Source: Desulfomicrobium macestii (GTDB lineage Bacteria; Desulfobacterota; Desulfovibrionia; Desulfovibrionales; Desulfomicrobiaceae). From it: a stretch of 64,000 nucleotides of DNA. The notes under the pieces are model-generated. The model had not been told where the DNA came from, searched no databases, and was given only the letters and a program-made list of their open reading frames with translations. The stretch is taken from assembly GCF_014873765.1 (NCBI RefSeq), contig NZ_JADBGG010000014.1:40724-104723 (forward strand), given 5' to 3'. Each line of letters starts with the position of its first letter. Position 1 is the stretch's first letter. The position numbers were made by a program, and so were the translations under genes. Positions 42,867-52,590 of the stretch are shown here, piece after piece.

Positions 42867-45800
42867 ATGAGCATCTCACGCGAGACATTCGACCCGACCA
42901 AGAATTACAAGCGCATCCGTTACCATCAGGATCGCGACCTGCTGGATTCCGAACTCAACGAACAACAGGACATCATCAACCTGGAGCGGCGCAAGATCGC
43001 CGACATCCTGTTCAAGGAAGGCTCCATCATCATGGGCCTGGAGGTCAGCGCGGCCGCCAACGTCCTGACCCTGGCCCCGGGCGTGGTCTACATCGACGGC
43101 CATCTGGAACAGGTGAGCGGCGCGACCCTGACCTATGACCCGGCCACCACCAGCGGGGCCGATTACGTTTACGTGGAGCTGCTGAAGTACAACTACGGCT
43201 ACACCCAGGACCCGGCCCTGATCAATCCGGCCACCGGCGAGCCCACCGCCGAGCGGGAAAAATGGGTTCTCTCCCTCAAGGCGACGGACACCAGCGGCCA
43301 GACGCTGCCCAACAACGTGGCCGAGCGCCGGGTGATCCCGATCTACAAGTTCGACCGCGAGAGCGGCGACGTCACGCCCACGGTGCAGGAGAAGTCCAAC
43401 CTCTACCTGCGGGATCTGCTGGGCACGCTGCCGGGCAGCCGGATCACCGTCTCCTCGATCACCGAGGACCAGCTCTCCTTCGCCGCCGCCGAGGGTCTCA
43501 ACTCACTGATTCAGAACCTGGCCGAGCGCACCTTCGACCAAGCCGGAAGCTATCTGGTGCGGGGCTTCGACACCTTCATCGGCGGCGTCGACGACGACAG
43601 CGTGGAGGCGATCACCAACGCCGGACGCGCCTACATCCAGGGCTTCCGGCATCAGCGCGATCTGCCCACCTCGACCCTGGTGCCCAAATCCATCGCCACC
43701 AAGTCGGTGCGCGGCGAGCAGAAGACCTTCGATATCAACAAGCGCCGCTATCCGGTCAACTCCACGCCGCTCAAGGAGACGACCCAGGTGGAGGCCATCG
43801 TCGAGATCACCCGCAACGTCACTCGCGGCTCGGTGGGCGGCGGCGAAGACCTGCTCGACCCCAATCCCGTCGTGGACATCCTCGAGGTCAGCCAGGGAGC
43901 GACCATTTTCCAGGAGGGCGTGGACTGGCAGCAGTCGGGCAACCATGTCGACTGGCTCGGCTCCGGCAACGAACCGGCCATCGGCACCACCTACACGGTG
44001 CGCTGGACCTACACCAAGCAGATGGTCAAGGGCACCGACTATGTGGACAGCGGTTGGTTCGGGCAGGCCAACCATCCGGCGGCCGGAAACTATTTCTATC
44101 TGGTCACCGCCTACAACGCCACCGGCGAGACGGCCTTCAACGCCGCTGCGGTCGTTGCCCGGGCCACCACCGCCGGTGAGATGAACAAGCTCTCCTGGCT
44201 GCCGGTCAGCGGCGCGACAGGCTATCGCGTCTACCGGGCCGCCACCAACGGCGCACGCACCGACTACAAGCGACTGATGGAACTGGGCAGCGAGGCGCTC
44301 TCCTACGTCGACGACGGTGTCGAGGAGATCGGCACCGCTTCGCCTCTGGCCACCAACACGGCCGGACTCACCATGTCGGCGGTCCAGCTCGAGCTGGGCA
44401 ACCTCAACGTGATCAACTTCGGGCGCGGCAGCCTCGGCGACCAGCCGGTGAACGGTTCCAACTGCAGCCTGGACTACGACTATTACCTTGGCCGCCGCGA
44501 CATTGTTTATGCCACCACCACCGAGATCAAGCGGCTGGAAGGGGCTCCGGCCGATTTCCCCAAGCTGCCCATCGTGCCGGAAAACGCCCTGGGGCTGTGC
44601 AGCATCGACTGCCCGCCCAACTCCACCGACATGGAGATCCGCAACTTCGGCCTGACCCGCATCACCATGGACCAGATTCACGACATCATCCAGGACGTCG
44701 AGGACCTGAAGTACAACGACGCCCAGTACCAGATGAACAACGAACTGCAGAACCGGGACGCCCAGACCAAGAAAGGCATCTACTCGGACGACTTCTCGAA
44801 CACCGCCCAGTCGGACATCTACCACGCCGAATGGGACGCCAGGGTCAACGAAATCGCCCGCTTCGTCGCGCCGGACCGCATTCCACACTCCACCGTTCTC
44901 TCGGTCGATCAGGCGGGCAGCAACGCGAGTTTCTTCGGCAGCCTGGCGCTGTTGCCGGGCAACGAGACCGTGCTGGTGGAGCAGAACGACTGGTCCGAGG
45001 AGCGCAACATCAACCCCTACGCGGTATTCGACAAGCCACCGGCCATGCTGCAGATCACGCCCAACCTCGGGCGGCGCGGCCAGACCGGCATCGCCGTCAC
45101 CGGTATCAACTTCACCTCGAGCAAGTCCGGCATCGTGCTGCGCTGCGACGGCCAAGTGATGGCCAGCAACCTGATCAGCGACGAGGCCGGTCGGGTCAGC
45201 GCCTCCTTCACCATTCCGACCAACGCCCGCAACGGCAACCGCATCGTGGAGATGGCCGACGGCGTCTACTCGGCACGGGCCAGCTTGCAGATCAACGATC
45301 CGCTGGTCATCACCCGCATCGAGCGCATCATCGAAAACCGCATCATCCGCGTGCCCGTGGTGCAGGTGGTCTGGCGCACCCAGACCATCTTCGTGCCCCG
45401 CGATCCGCTGGCCCAGACTTTCAGCTTCACCCAAAACCAGGTGATCTCCAGCATCGGACTGCAGTTCACCGCCAGGGACCCGAGCATCCCGGTCACGGTG
45501 CAAATTCGCGGCGTCACCACCGGTCTGCCCAACGGCGTGGTGTTCGCCGAAAAGGTGCTGGCCCCGAACGAGATCAGCCTGAGTGGCGAGACCCGCATTC
45601 GCTTCGACGACCCGTTCTACGCCGAGGCCAACACCAGCTATGCCGTGGTGCTGCTGACCAACAGCACCAATTACAAGGTCCGCACCGCCACCCTCGGCAA
45701 GATGGGCCGCTGGGGCATCATCACCCGGCAGACCTACATGGAGGGCGTGCTGCTGGAGAGCTCCAACGCCGAAACCTGGACGCCGCTCAACGGCTCCGAC

Positions 45801-46415
45801 CTGGCGATGAAGATCTACGGCTACAACTTTCAATCCGAGGGCATGATCCGCTTCCAGCCGATCACCGGCGTGCAGTTCTCCGATATCAACCTCGACGAAT
45901 ACTCGGCCATCCCCCAGGGCACCGGCTTCGACTGGGAATACTCCACCGACGGCGGCGTGACCTGGGACGCCATGGTTCCCGCAGAGGAGGAGCGGCTGCC
46001 CAACCTCGCCACCCGGGTCCAGATCCGCGTGCGCCTGAGCAGCTCGCTTTCCAACGACACCCCGGCCATCAACTTCCGCGACGTCAACCTGGTGGGCTAC
46101 CTCAACAAAACCACCGGGGCCTATCTGACCCGTGAGAACGAGCTGACCCAGGGGGTGGAATCGACCAAGGCCTATGTGCAGATGCAAATCCCCAGCGGCA
46201 CCACCCTGCAATGGTTCGCCAGCAACGACGGCGGCCTGACCTGGGAGGCGATGACCATCCAGGAGACCCGGCCCATCGACGAGAACTGGACCGAGTACAC
46301 CCTGGTGCGAACCTTCACCGACAACACCGGCAACAAGGTCCGCTACAAGGCCGAGATGACCGGCACGCCGCTGATCTACCCGCGCATCCATTCGCTGGGC
46401 GCGACCCTGAGCTAA
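42867..46415 (+). CDS. Large DUF4815-type tail protein, 1182 aa
   Basis: ATG 42867 after CTGGAGGATTCAAAC. The N-terminus (FDPTKNYKRIRYHQDRDLLDSELNEQQDI) is the DUF4815 signature found in large contractile-phage baseplate/fibre proteins. The central part contains a fibronectin-type-like domain (GNYFYLVTAYNATGETAFN), and the C-terminal third several beta-sandwich modules (LYNKTTG and SNDGGLTWEAM). It is probably the main host-contact structure. Confidence 0.85.
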   Translation: MSISRETFDPTKNYKRIRYHQDRDLLDSELNEQQDIINLERRKIADILFKEGSIIMGLEVSAAANVLTLAPGVVYIDGHLEQVSGATLTYDPATTSGADYVYVELLKYNYGYTQDPALINPATGEPTAEREKWVLSLKATDTSGQTLPNNVAERRVIPIYKFDRESGDVTPTVQEKSNLYLRDLLGTLPGSRITVSSITEDQLSFAAAEGLNSLIQNLAERTFDQAGSYLVRGFDTFIGGVDDDSVEAITNAGRAYIQGFRHQRDLPTSTLVPKSIATKSVRGEQKTFDINKRRYPVNSTPLKETTQVEAIVEITRNVTRGSVGGGEDLLDPNPVVDILEVSQGATIFQEGVDWQQSGNHVDWLGSGNEPAIGTTYTVRWTYTKQMVKGTDYVDSGWFGQANHPAAGNYFYLVTAYNATGETAFNAAAVVARATTAGEMNKLSWLPVSGATGYRVYRAATNGARTDYKRLMELGSEALSYVDDGVEEIGTASPLATNTAGLTMSAVQLELGNLNVINFGRGSLGDQPVNGSNCSLDYDYYLGRRDIVYATTTEIKRLEGAPADFPKLPIVPENALGLCSIDCPPNSTDMEIRNFGLTRITMDQIHDIIQDVEDLKYNDAQYQMNNELQNRDAQTKKGIYSDDFSNTAQSDIYHAEWDARVNEIARFVAPDRIPHSTVLSVDQAGSNASFFGSLALLPGNETVLVEQNDWSEERNINPYAVFDKPPAMLQITPNLGRRGQTGIAVTGINFTSSKSGIVLRCDGQVMASNLISDEAGRVSASFTIPTNARNGNRIVEMADGVYSARASLQINDPLVITRIERIIENRIIRVPVVQVVWRTQTIFVPRDPLAQTFSFTQNQVISSIGLQFTARDPSIPVTVQIRGVTTGLPNGVVFAEKVLAPNEISLSGETRIRFDDPFYAEANTSYAVVLLTNSTNYKVRTATLGKMGRWGIITRQTYMEGVLLESSNAETWTPLNGSDLAMKIYGYNFQSEGMIRFQPITGVQFSDINLDEYSAIPQGTGFDWEYSTDGGVTWDAMVPAEEERLPNLATRVQIRVRLSSSLSNDTPAINFRDVNLVGYLNKTTGAYLTRENELTQGVESTKAYVQMQIPSGTTLQWFASNDGGLTWEAMTIQETRPIDENWTEYTLVRTFTDNTGNKVRYKAEMTGTPLIYPRIHSLGATLS

Positions 46416-46427
46416 GGAGGCACGGCC

Positions 46428-46685
46428 ATGATCGTTCGACGCAAAGGCGGCCTGACCGAGTTCATCCCCACGCCGCAGGAGAAGCGCGACGGCCTGATCC
46501 GCGACCACGCCCTGGGACTACTGGAGAATCTGCACCAGCGCCTGGCGCGGCTGGAACGGGCATCAAAGCTCCCGACCGACGAAGCGGAGGCCTTCACGGC
46601 GCTGCTGGCGCGGATGCGGGCCGATGAGTCGCGCAACCTCGAGCTGCACGCCAGCCTGATCACCTCCGATACCGCCTCCGGCTGA
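46428..46685 (+). CDS. Small helical tail-end protein, 85 aa
   Basis: ATG 46428, 13 bases after the DUF4815 stop (RBS TAAGGAGGCACGGCC). The helical product (DGLIRDHALGLLENLHQRLARLERASKL) may be a fibre-assembly chaperone. It is the last structural gene; a terminator-like stem follows at 46709. Confidence 0.65.
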   Translation: MIVRRKGGLTEFIPTPQEKRDGLIRDHALGLLENLHQRLARLERASKLPTDEAEAFTALLARMRADESRNLELHASLITSDTASG

Positions 46686-46708
46686 CCGGATCACTGCCAC
46701 CGCCAACC

Positions 46709-46748
46709 CAGAAACCCCGGATACGGCCAGCCCGTTCCGGGGTTTCTG
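46709..46748 (+). terminator. Terminator-like hairpin at end of structural genes
   Basis: CAGAAACCCCGG (46709-46720) and CCGGGGTTTCTG (46737-46748) form a perfect 12-base stem with a 16-base loop, 23 bases after the last structural gene. No U-run follows, so it may work as a Rho-assisted or bidirectional terminator. Confidence 0.6.
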
Positions 46749-46934
46749 CCGCCTGTGCGCCGCCCAATCCGGCCAATCTCGCAAGTCATTGAAAATAAAC
46801 GTGTTAAATGTCGTCTTCGGCTGTTCTTCTACTTGATTTGTGTCCGGAAAGAAGCATTCATTCATGGTGTAAGCGGAGGCTGAAAAGCCTTGCCAGACAC
46901 CGACTTATAAGCGCCACGAACGACGGAGGCACGC

Positions 46935-47897
46935 ATGAACCTGAAAGAGATCCACTACGGGATCGAGATCGAGACCGTAAAACGCACCCAGGAGCAGATC
47001 GCCTGGGCCATCCACTCGGTGGTGGGCGGCACGGTCCGCCATGTCGGCATCCCCAGCAGCTATGACCCCTGGGAGGTCGAGGACCTGCGCGGCCGCGTCT
47101 GGAAGGTGGTGGGGGACGCCTCCCTGACCAGCGTCCCGGCCCATCTACGGGCCGAGGTGGTCAGCCCGGTGCTCGGCTATGACGATATCCCGCAACTGCA
47201 GGAGGTGGTTCGGGCCATCCGCCGCGCCGGAGGCAAGATCAACAGCCAGTGCGGCATCCACATTCATATCGACGCCGCGCCCTTCGACGGCAGGCACCTG
47301 GGTAACCTGGCCAAGATCATCTACAAGCAGGAGCCGCTGATCCTCCACGCCCTCGGCATCAGCCGCGACCGGCTCAACCGCTACACCCGGCCGGTCAGCG
47401 ACGAGCTGATCCAGCGTATCGAACAGCATCGCCCCCGCACCAAGGACCAGCTCAACCGCATCTGGTACGGCTACCACAACCGCCAGCCCCAGCACTACGA
47501 CAACAGCCGCTACCACGGGGTTAACCTGCACAACGTCTGGTACCGGGGCACGGTGGAGTTCCGCTGGTTCGAGGCGACCCTTCACGCGGGGCGGATCAAG
47601 GCTTACCTGCAATTCTGCCTCGCCGTCGCAGCCAAGGCGCTCAACGGTCGGGCGGCCTCCAGCCGCAAGCGGGACTTCGATCCCCAGAGCGCCAAGTACG
47701 ACTTCCGGGTATTCCTGCTCCACCTCGGTCTGATCGGCGACGAGTTCAAGACCGCCCGCAAGCATCTGATGGCCAACATGCCCGGCGACGCAGCCTTCAA
47801 GAACGGACGGCCCAAACCGGAGGACGTCCTTCCGGATGAAACCGAAACCACCACTCTCACCAACGAGGCCGGGCAAGTTCCCGGCCTCACTGTTTAA
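46935..47897 (+). CDS. Amidoligase (carboxylate-amine ligase), 320 aa
   Basis: ATG 46935 follows GACGGAGGCACGC. The ORF has the amidoligase layout: HYGIEIETV near the start (Glu pair), [23 protein letters not shown] near residue 105, and [19 protein letters not shown] near 215, patterns of the glutamine-synthetase-like amidoligase family (putative amidoligase, PF12224). Such enzymes join amino groups to carboxylates using ATP. The class-II amidotransferase and the cyclotransferase downstream make up the known amidoligase/GAT-II/AIG2 gene set, seen in phages and predicted to modify peptides or cell-wall material. Substrate is unknown. Confidence 0.88.
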   Translation: MNLKEIHYGIEIETVKRTQEQIAWAIHSVVGGTVRHVGIPSSYDPWEVEDLRGRVWKVVGDASLTSVPAHLRAEVVSPVLGYDDIPQLQEVVRAIRRAGGKINSQCGIHIHIDAAPFDGRHLGNLAKIIYKQEPLILHALGISRDRLNRYTRPVSDELIQRIEQHRPRTKDQLNRIWYGYHNRQPQHYDNSRYHGVNLHNVWYRGTVEFRWFEATLHAGRIKAYLQFCLAVAAKALNGRAASSRKRDFDPQSAKYDFRVFLLHLGLIGDEFKTARKHLMANMPGDAAFKNGRPKPEDVLPDETETTTLTNEAGQVPGLTV

Positions 47898-47908
47898 GGA
47901 GGTGCCCC

Positions 47909-48430
47909 ATGAAGATTCTGATCCGCTCCACCACGCTGGACGGCGATCCGATCCCTGGCAGCGGGGAAACCCTGCAAGCCGCCGACTGCCTTGAAGTTGT
48001 CGAGCTGATGCGCGGCCAGACACCGTTTACCGCCAGCCGAGCGCCCCGGGACTACATGACCGAGGTGCTCTCAGGCATCGAAGGCGGACCGACCCAGCCA
48101 TTGCCGGAGGACACCGCCGCTGCGGCCGCCGAGTTTCTCACCCGTCTGGCGCGGCACGGCCTGATCGAATTCCTCCCCGACGACAAGGCCAGCGATCCCT
48201 GGCCGGAACGCTTCCTCGAAGCCCTGGAGACGGTGCGGCTCTCCGGGCGCACCAACATGCTCGATCACCCCGAGGTGACCCGGCTGACCGCCGAGATGGG
48301 CTACCCGGAGGTGGCCGTGTGGCTGGCGGACCACCGGCGTGAATACGCGGCCTTCGTTCTCGAGGGGACGAGACCGCTCGGCAAGAACTTCGGCGGCAAG
48401 GAGGACCCGGCTCCATGTGCGGACAAGTAG
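47909..48430 (+). CDS. DUF5049-like protein in amidoligase cassette, 173 aa
   Basis: ATG 47909 follows AAGGAGGTGCCCC. The first half is unrecognised, acidic, and ends near residue 100. The second (VRLSGRTNMLDHPEVTRLTAEMGYPEVAVWLADHRREYAAFVLEG) matches DUF5049, a short phage domain of unknown role. It overlaps the amidotransferase gene by 16 bases, so it belongs to the same transcript. Confidence 0.7.
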   Translation: MKILIRSTTLDGDPIPGSGETLQAADCLEVVELMRGQTPFTASRAPRDYMTEVLSGIEGGPTQPLPEDTAAAAAEFLTRLARHGLIEFLPDDKASDPWPERFLEALETVRLSGRTNMLDHPEVTRLTAEMGYPEVAVWLADHRREYAAFVLEGTRPLGKNFGGKEDPAPCADK

Positions 48431-49212
48431 GCATCATCTTCGGCCGCAAGCGCAGACGGCCCGACGAGCGGGATACCCTGCGCGAGCTCTTCATCCGCAT
48501 GCTGCTGCACAGCGAGGAGCGCGGCCCGCACGCCTCCGGTCTCGCCTGGCTCAAGACCGACGGCAGCCACCGCATCTTCAAGCGGCCGATGCGGGCGCAC
48601 GAGCTGGTCTACGAGAAACCGTTCCAGGAGCTGCTCGGGCAGGTCGACAACGAGACCACCATCCTCATGGGGCATACCCGCTGGCGCACCCGGGGCAACG
48701 AGTTCAACAACCGCAACAACCATCCCATCCGGGCCGGGATAGTCATCGGCACCCACAACGGCACCATCTACAACGCCGATTATCTGTTCCGCCGCCTCGG
48801 GCTGCCGCGCTACGCCGAGGTGGACAGCGAACTGATTTTCCGCCTGGCCGACCGCTTCGCGTCCGAAGGCTCCATCGACCAGGAGGGGCTGAAGAAGGCG
48901 CTTGCCCTCTGTCGCGGCCAGATGAGCGCCGTGCTGGCCTCACGGCTCGACCCCGGCACCATCACCGTGCTCAAGGGTAACAAGCCGCTCTGCCTGCGCA
49001 TCCACCGCCAGCATCGGGTGGTGCTCTACGCCTCAGACGACGCCTTTATCGACTTTGCCGTGGACAACGAGAAGGGCTGGCGCGAACTGGAGGTGCCTCC
49101 CATGACCATGCTCACCATCCGCCACGCGGATGTGCGGGCCATCGATAACAGCGAATTCCGCTTCATCCCCCAGGAACGCAAAGGGACATTGCCCGAAGGA
49201 GTGAATGCATGA
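48415..49212 (+). CDS. Class-II glutamine amidotransferase, 265 aa
   Basis: ATG 48415 lies inside the previous gene. The product begins MCGQVGIIFG, giving the Cys2 nucleophile after Met removal. GHTRWRTRG and GTHNGTIYN match the conserved Ntn-amidotransferase loop, and DSELIFRLADRF completes the domain. It should release ammonia from glutamine and probably supplies it to the amidoligase. No synthase domain is attached. It overlaps the next gene by four bases. Confidence 0.9.
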   Translation: MCGQVGIIFGRKRRRPDERDTLRELFIRMLLHSEERGPHASGLAWLKTDGSHRIFKRPMRAHELVYEKPFQELLGQVDNETTILMGHTRWRTRGNEFNNRNNHPIRAGIVIGTHNGTIYNADYLFRRLGLPRYAEVDSELIFRLADRFASEGSIDQEGLKKALALCRGQMSAVLASRLDPGTITVLKGNKPLCLRIHRQHRVVLYASDDAFIDFAVDNEKGWRELEVPPMTMLTIRHADVRAIDNSEFRFIPQERKGTLPEGVNA

Positions 49213-49844
49213 ACATTGGAGACACCGCGAAGCTGACAAATCCGCAGGACATCGAATTTGGACGCACTGAAAGTGCGCCCGCAGGGCGAGGGCCAGGGAC
49301 GGCCCGAGTCAGCACAAACCCGGAAGACAGCCCCGAGACCATCCTCCGGCTCTTCGTCTACGGCACCCTGAAGCGGGGCTACTGGAACCATCAACGCTTC
49401 TGCGCCCAGGCCCGCAGCATCGAACCGGCCGTGGTCTGGGGCAGGCTCTACCATCTCAACGCCGGGTTCCCGGCCCTGGAAGTGCCGGAAGGGCTGATCC
49501 TGTCCCGGGGCACCGCCGATCCGTTGGCCGACGCCCGCAGACAACAGGAGATCGGCACGCCACGCTTCGGCCGCCCTACCGGTGACTGGGATCTGATCCA
49601 TGGGGAATTGGTGACCTTCACCGACCCGCAACGCGACATGCCGCCCGTCGACCGGCTCGAAGGCTTCCGGCCGGGCGGGCATAGCATGTACCTGCGGGTG
49701 TTGGTGGCGGTGCTGTGCGGGCACACCTCGATTCCTGCCTGGACCTACTGGATGCCGTGCCCGCCTTACGCGGAAAGAGTCGCTAGCGGCCAGTGGTCCT
49801 CTGGGCATTCGTGGATTTGGAGGCCAGGTCATGGATTGCAGTAA
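49209..49844 (+). CDS. Gamma-glutamylcyclotransferase/AIG2-like protein, 211 aa
   Basis: ATG 49209. After a ~50-residue start, LFVYGTLKRGYWNHQRF is the cyclotransferase signature (YGTL plus basic residue). IHGELVTFTD supplies the likely catalytic Glu, and DRLEGFRPG is a typical later motif. It would trim gamma-glutamyl-type linkages as 5-oxoproline, a removal or editing step beside the amidoligase. It is the last + strand phage-side gene; its end overlaps the convergent DUF6671 gene by 16 bases. Confidence 0.85.
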   Translation: MNIGDTAKLTNPQDIEFGRTESAPAGRGPGTARVSTNPEDSPETILRLFVYGTLKRGYWNHQRFCAQARSIEPAVVWGRLYHLNAGFPALEVPEGLILSRGTADPLADARRQQEIGTPRFGRPTGDWDLIHGELVTFTDPQRDMPPVDRLEGFRPGGHSMYLRVLVAVLCGHTSIPAWTYWMPCPPYAERVASGQWSSGHSWIWRPGHGLQ

Positions 49845-50671
49845 TCACAACGCCTGGGATCGGCGAACCGTAGCTCGGTGCGCTCGCGGGTCAAGCGATG
49901 CGAGCATTTGACGCAACCGTGCACCTCGGCTCGGGTCTCGCGGGTGGGCGCGCCGCAATCGGCGCAGGGTAGGCCGCCCACGCGCTCGACGAGCCAGAAG
50001 CCCGGCGCGCCGCAGGCCGGGCATGGCGACAGCAGTTTCTTCACCAGATCCTCGGCCGCGAGGCGGATCATTTCCATGCGCGTGGGATTGGCATGCGCGC
50101 GTGCATCCACCTCAAGAAACACGTGACCGGTTGCCGACTGCCGTGCCATGCAGGAGTAGGCTGTCTTGAGCGACGTCCAATCAGCAATTCCCTTGCGGAT
50201 ACGCGGATCGTCTTCGCCTTGCGGCCTGAGCACGAGATTGTGATTGGGGAAATCGACGGCGCGTGCAAATGTTTCCACTGCGGCCCAATCTTCCGCCAAA
50301 CAGTGATCGCTTATCGCTTTGCCCTGCGCCACTCCGACGACCTCAAAACCGAATTGGTCGTTGACGTAAATCACACACTCAACGTTCCATGGAAACATCC
50401 CTATGAATGGGTCGACTCCAAATCTGCCCTCACTAGCAAGCCCATGTAGCAGGCCTGACAGCTCCATGCCGATGCGGGCCTTTTTGCGGGCTGCATCTAA
50501 CTGTGAGCCGTAACGTGGTATATCACGAGTGAACGTGCCGAGATGATCGGTGTCAAAAGTATCGATCAATATAATCTGCCAGCCCATTTTTAGTTCAAGC
50601 ACCGGAGTAATCACCCGCTCCTTGCCATGTTTTGTAAGCAAAGCTGCACGTTGAATTTCGCCTGAATACAT
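49829..50671 (-). CDS. DUF6671-family protein with C-terminal zinc-binding motifs, 280 aa
   Basis: ATG 50671 has a strong AGGAGG site (TAATAGGAGGTTGT). A longer in-frame extension to 51130 is read-through of an IS3 fragment and is not this gene's start. The start MYSGEIQRAALLTKHGKERVI and the middle LIDTFDTDHLGTFTRDI match DUF6671. The C-terminus has two Cys sets (CPACG...CADCG and CVKC...CDYC) fit for zinc binding. The function is unknown. It lies at the prophage/host seam, convergent with the phage cassette, so its ownership is unclear. Confidence 0.75.
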   Translation of the reverse strand: MYSGEIQRAALLTKHGKERVITPVLELKMGWQIILIDTFDTDHLGTFTRDIPRYGSQLDAARKKARIGMELSGLLHGLASEGRFGVDPFIGMFPWNVECVIYVNDQFGFEVVGVAQGKAISDHCLAEDWAAVETFARAVDFPNHNLVLRPQGEDDPRIRKGIADWTSLKTAYSCMARQSATGHVFLEVDARAHANPTRMEMIRLAAEDLVKKLLSPCPACGAPGFWLVERVGGLPCADCGAPTRETRAEVHGCVKCSHRLTRERTELRFADPRRCDYCNP

Positions 50672-50716
50672 ACAACCTCCTATTACGATCTCCCCGCAAA
50701 TAATCCAACTCAGCAA

Positions 50717-51130
50717 AAACAGATAGGGATATACCTTGTGTCCAGGATGCTCCTTGCTGGTGCCAGGCTTCCGGTACAGCGCAGCAATCCCCATGCGAGC
50801 CATCCACGAGCCGACATGCTTACGCCCAACAGCGACACCTGAGCGATTCAGTTGATCCCGAAGCATCCGGGCACCCATAAACGGATGCTCAAGATGCAGC
50901 TCGTCAATGCGGCGCATGAGCTCCAAGTCGGCGGCGCTCACCGGCCGAGGCTGATAGTACACGCTACCGCGACTTATCCCGACCAGTTCGGCCTGCCGCT
51001 TGATTGAAACCTCGTGCTCGCGGTCGATCATCGCTTTGCGCTCAGCAAATGTACCGCTTTTAGGCGGGTGGGGCCATCCCATCATTGATTGTAAAACGGC
51101 ATCGAAAAGTGACCGGCCATCGGCGTCCAA
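50717..51130 (-). pseudogene. IS3-family OrfB transposase, N-terminal fragment
   Basis: About 138 residues match the IS3 OrfB N-terminus: SIKRQAELVGISRGSVYYQPRPVSAADLELMRRID, then HPFMGARMLRDQLN and HPGHKVYPYL. The catalytic DDE core is gone. The reading frame continues without stop into the upstream region of DUF6671, so the deletion joined the two. The fragment may influence expression of the DUF6671 gene, but that gene has its own ribosome site. Confidence 0.75.
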
Positions 51131-51299
51131 TTCTGGACCCCTCCGGGCGTGTCACCGACGTCTGCTTGTAGTGCCTTGACAGCAGATGGAAGAGCAGTTG
51201 CCCACTGAATCGGGAAACAGCAGATCAAGTGATGCCTGCGTCACTGGCGCGTTGGATGGCGCTCGACGCCTTGCTCTTTCCCCGATCCCTGCTGCCTGT

Positions 51300-51690
51300 C
51301 GAAGCCGAGAAGGGCAAAACGCTCCCCGACTGGGTAGCACGTCCGCCATGCACAGACCCGCAAGGGCGTGACGTTGCGGATCCTCCGGCTCGAATACCAT
51401 CAGGAGCACCCCGACGGGTACAGCTCTCGTGGTTCTGTCAGCTCTATCGAGCCGGGGCTGGCGGTAAACGGTCGTCACACGTGTCGAGCACAAGGCAGGC
51501 GAGAAGACCTTTGTGGACTTCGCTGGCCCGACCATGGAGATTATCGATCCCCTAACCGGAATCGTCAGCAAAACCCAAGTCTTTGTCGTTGCCGTCGGTG
51601 CGTCTCAGCTACTCGTTCACCCATGCCGCTCCGTGGCAGGACATCGCCTCATGGCTGTCATGCCACGTCAGGGCCAAGTGAACACATGAT
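51300..51690 (+). pseudogene. IS21-type IstA transposase fragment, frameshifted
   Basis: On the + strand pieces of an IstA are readable in different frames: GVTLRILRLEYHQEHPDGYSS-like (51360-51430) and [15 protein letters not shown] (51488-51530) followed by [22 protein letters not shown] (51540-51605). No intact frame exists. The rest of 51131-51738 holds nothing I recognise. It is one of several IS relics packed between the prophage and the POR genes. Confidence 0.65.
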
Positions 51691-51738
51691 TTATTTCCGT
51701 ATATTGAGCTATTTCGTGTTTGCCGCCTTATGGATTCT

Positions 51739-52587
51739 CTATGTAGCGGCCCTTGCAGCCATCAACTCGGCAGCTTCTTCAGTTATAAATTCTTCAAAGG
51801 CATAATGGTCCTTTTGGGCTTTCCAAGCGATACTGATGGTCTCGGAAGGATTGAATTTCAAATTTGTCGGACAGGGGGTATATATTTGCACATAGGTCGG
51901 CCCAAGCTTTCTTGCGATTAGGATGGCTTTGACAACCGACTGGCCGATTCGTTTAGGGTCGGCGACGGTCACTTTCGAACCGTAGACGCAACCTGATGTC
52001 CGAGCCAATTCAAAAACAGGGACCTTGGGGAAGTTTTTTCCCTTGGGAGCCATGGACAGCACTCGCCCTTGGGACGACATGCCACTTTCTTGTCCGCCGG
52101 TATTGCCGTAAACTTCATTGTCGAGCATAATGGTGGTTATGTTTTCGCCTCGAAACCAGGAGTGCAGGGTCAAGTCCAGGCCGATATCGGCAATGCCGCC
52201 GTCACCAACCATTACCACTACGTCTTTGATCTGTTCCGGGTAGCGAATCTTGAGCATTCTTTTCAGCCCCGAGGCGACAGCGTTTTGATTGCCAAAGGCG
52301 GATGTTGCGTAATTCAGCGACGTTTGTGACAAGGCAAAGAAAGAGCAACCCGGAGTTCCGACAATCAACGTATCCTCGGGAGCCGGAAGCGCCGCCAAAA
52401 CAAGACGCACTCCGAGAGAAACGCCGCATCCGGCACAGTGTGGGTGCTCTTCGGTAATCTCCTTGAATGTTCCCAGGTTCTGGATTCCCAAAGATTTACC
52501 GTGGGGGCCTTCAGTAACCAAATCCTGGTAATCTTTGGGCAGAATGTCTGCCAGAGCCGATACGGGAGTGATGATTTTTTTCGACAC
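51739..52587 (-). CDS. 2-oxoacid:ferredoxin oxidoreductase beta subunit, copy 1
   Basis: GTG 52587 follows the alpha stop by three bases. The 282-residue protein binds thiamine diphosphate: GDGGIADIGLD and the Asn of DNEVYGNTGGQ match the TPP/Mg site. CAGCG near the start fits a redox/Cys site of POR beta chains. It catalyses 2-oxoacid decarboxylation to acyl-CoA plus reduced ferredoxin, or the reverse. It is similar throughout to the second beta subunit at 55788. The substrate cannot be told from sequence. Confidence 0.88.
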   Translation of the reverse strand: MSKKIITPVSALADILPKDYQDLVTEGPHGKSLGIQNLGTFKEITEEHPHCAGCGVSLGVRLVLAALPAPEDTLIVGTPGCSFFALSQTSLNYATSAFGNQNAVASGLKRMLKIRYPEQIKDVVVMVGDGGIADIGLDLTLHSWFRGENITTIMLDNEVYGNTGGQESGMSSQGRVLSMAPKGKNFPKVPVFELARTSGCVYGSKVTVADPKRIGQSVVKAILIARKLGPTYVQIYTPCPTNLKFNPSETISIAWKAQKDHYAFEEFITEEAAELMAARAAT

Positions 52588-52590
52588 GGT

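Noticed and set aside
43503..46508. Antisense open frame of 1001 codons opposite the DUF4815 gene
   Set aside because: Shadow of the + strand gene; composition is typical of antisense high-GC frames.
49829..51130. 433-codon frame as one protein
   Set aside because: Two unrelated parts: an IS3 transposase N-terminus and DUF6671, with a strong ribosome site before the internal ATG at 50671.
51152..51571. 139-codon - strand frame
   Set aside because: Opposite an IS21 relic readable on the + strand; no family match.
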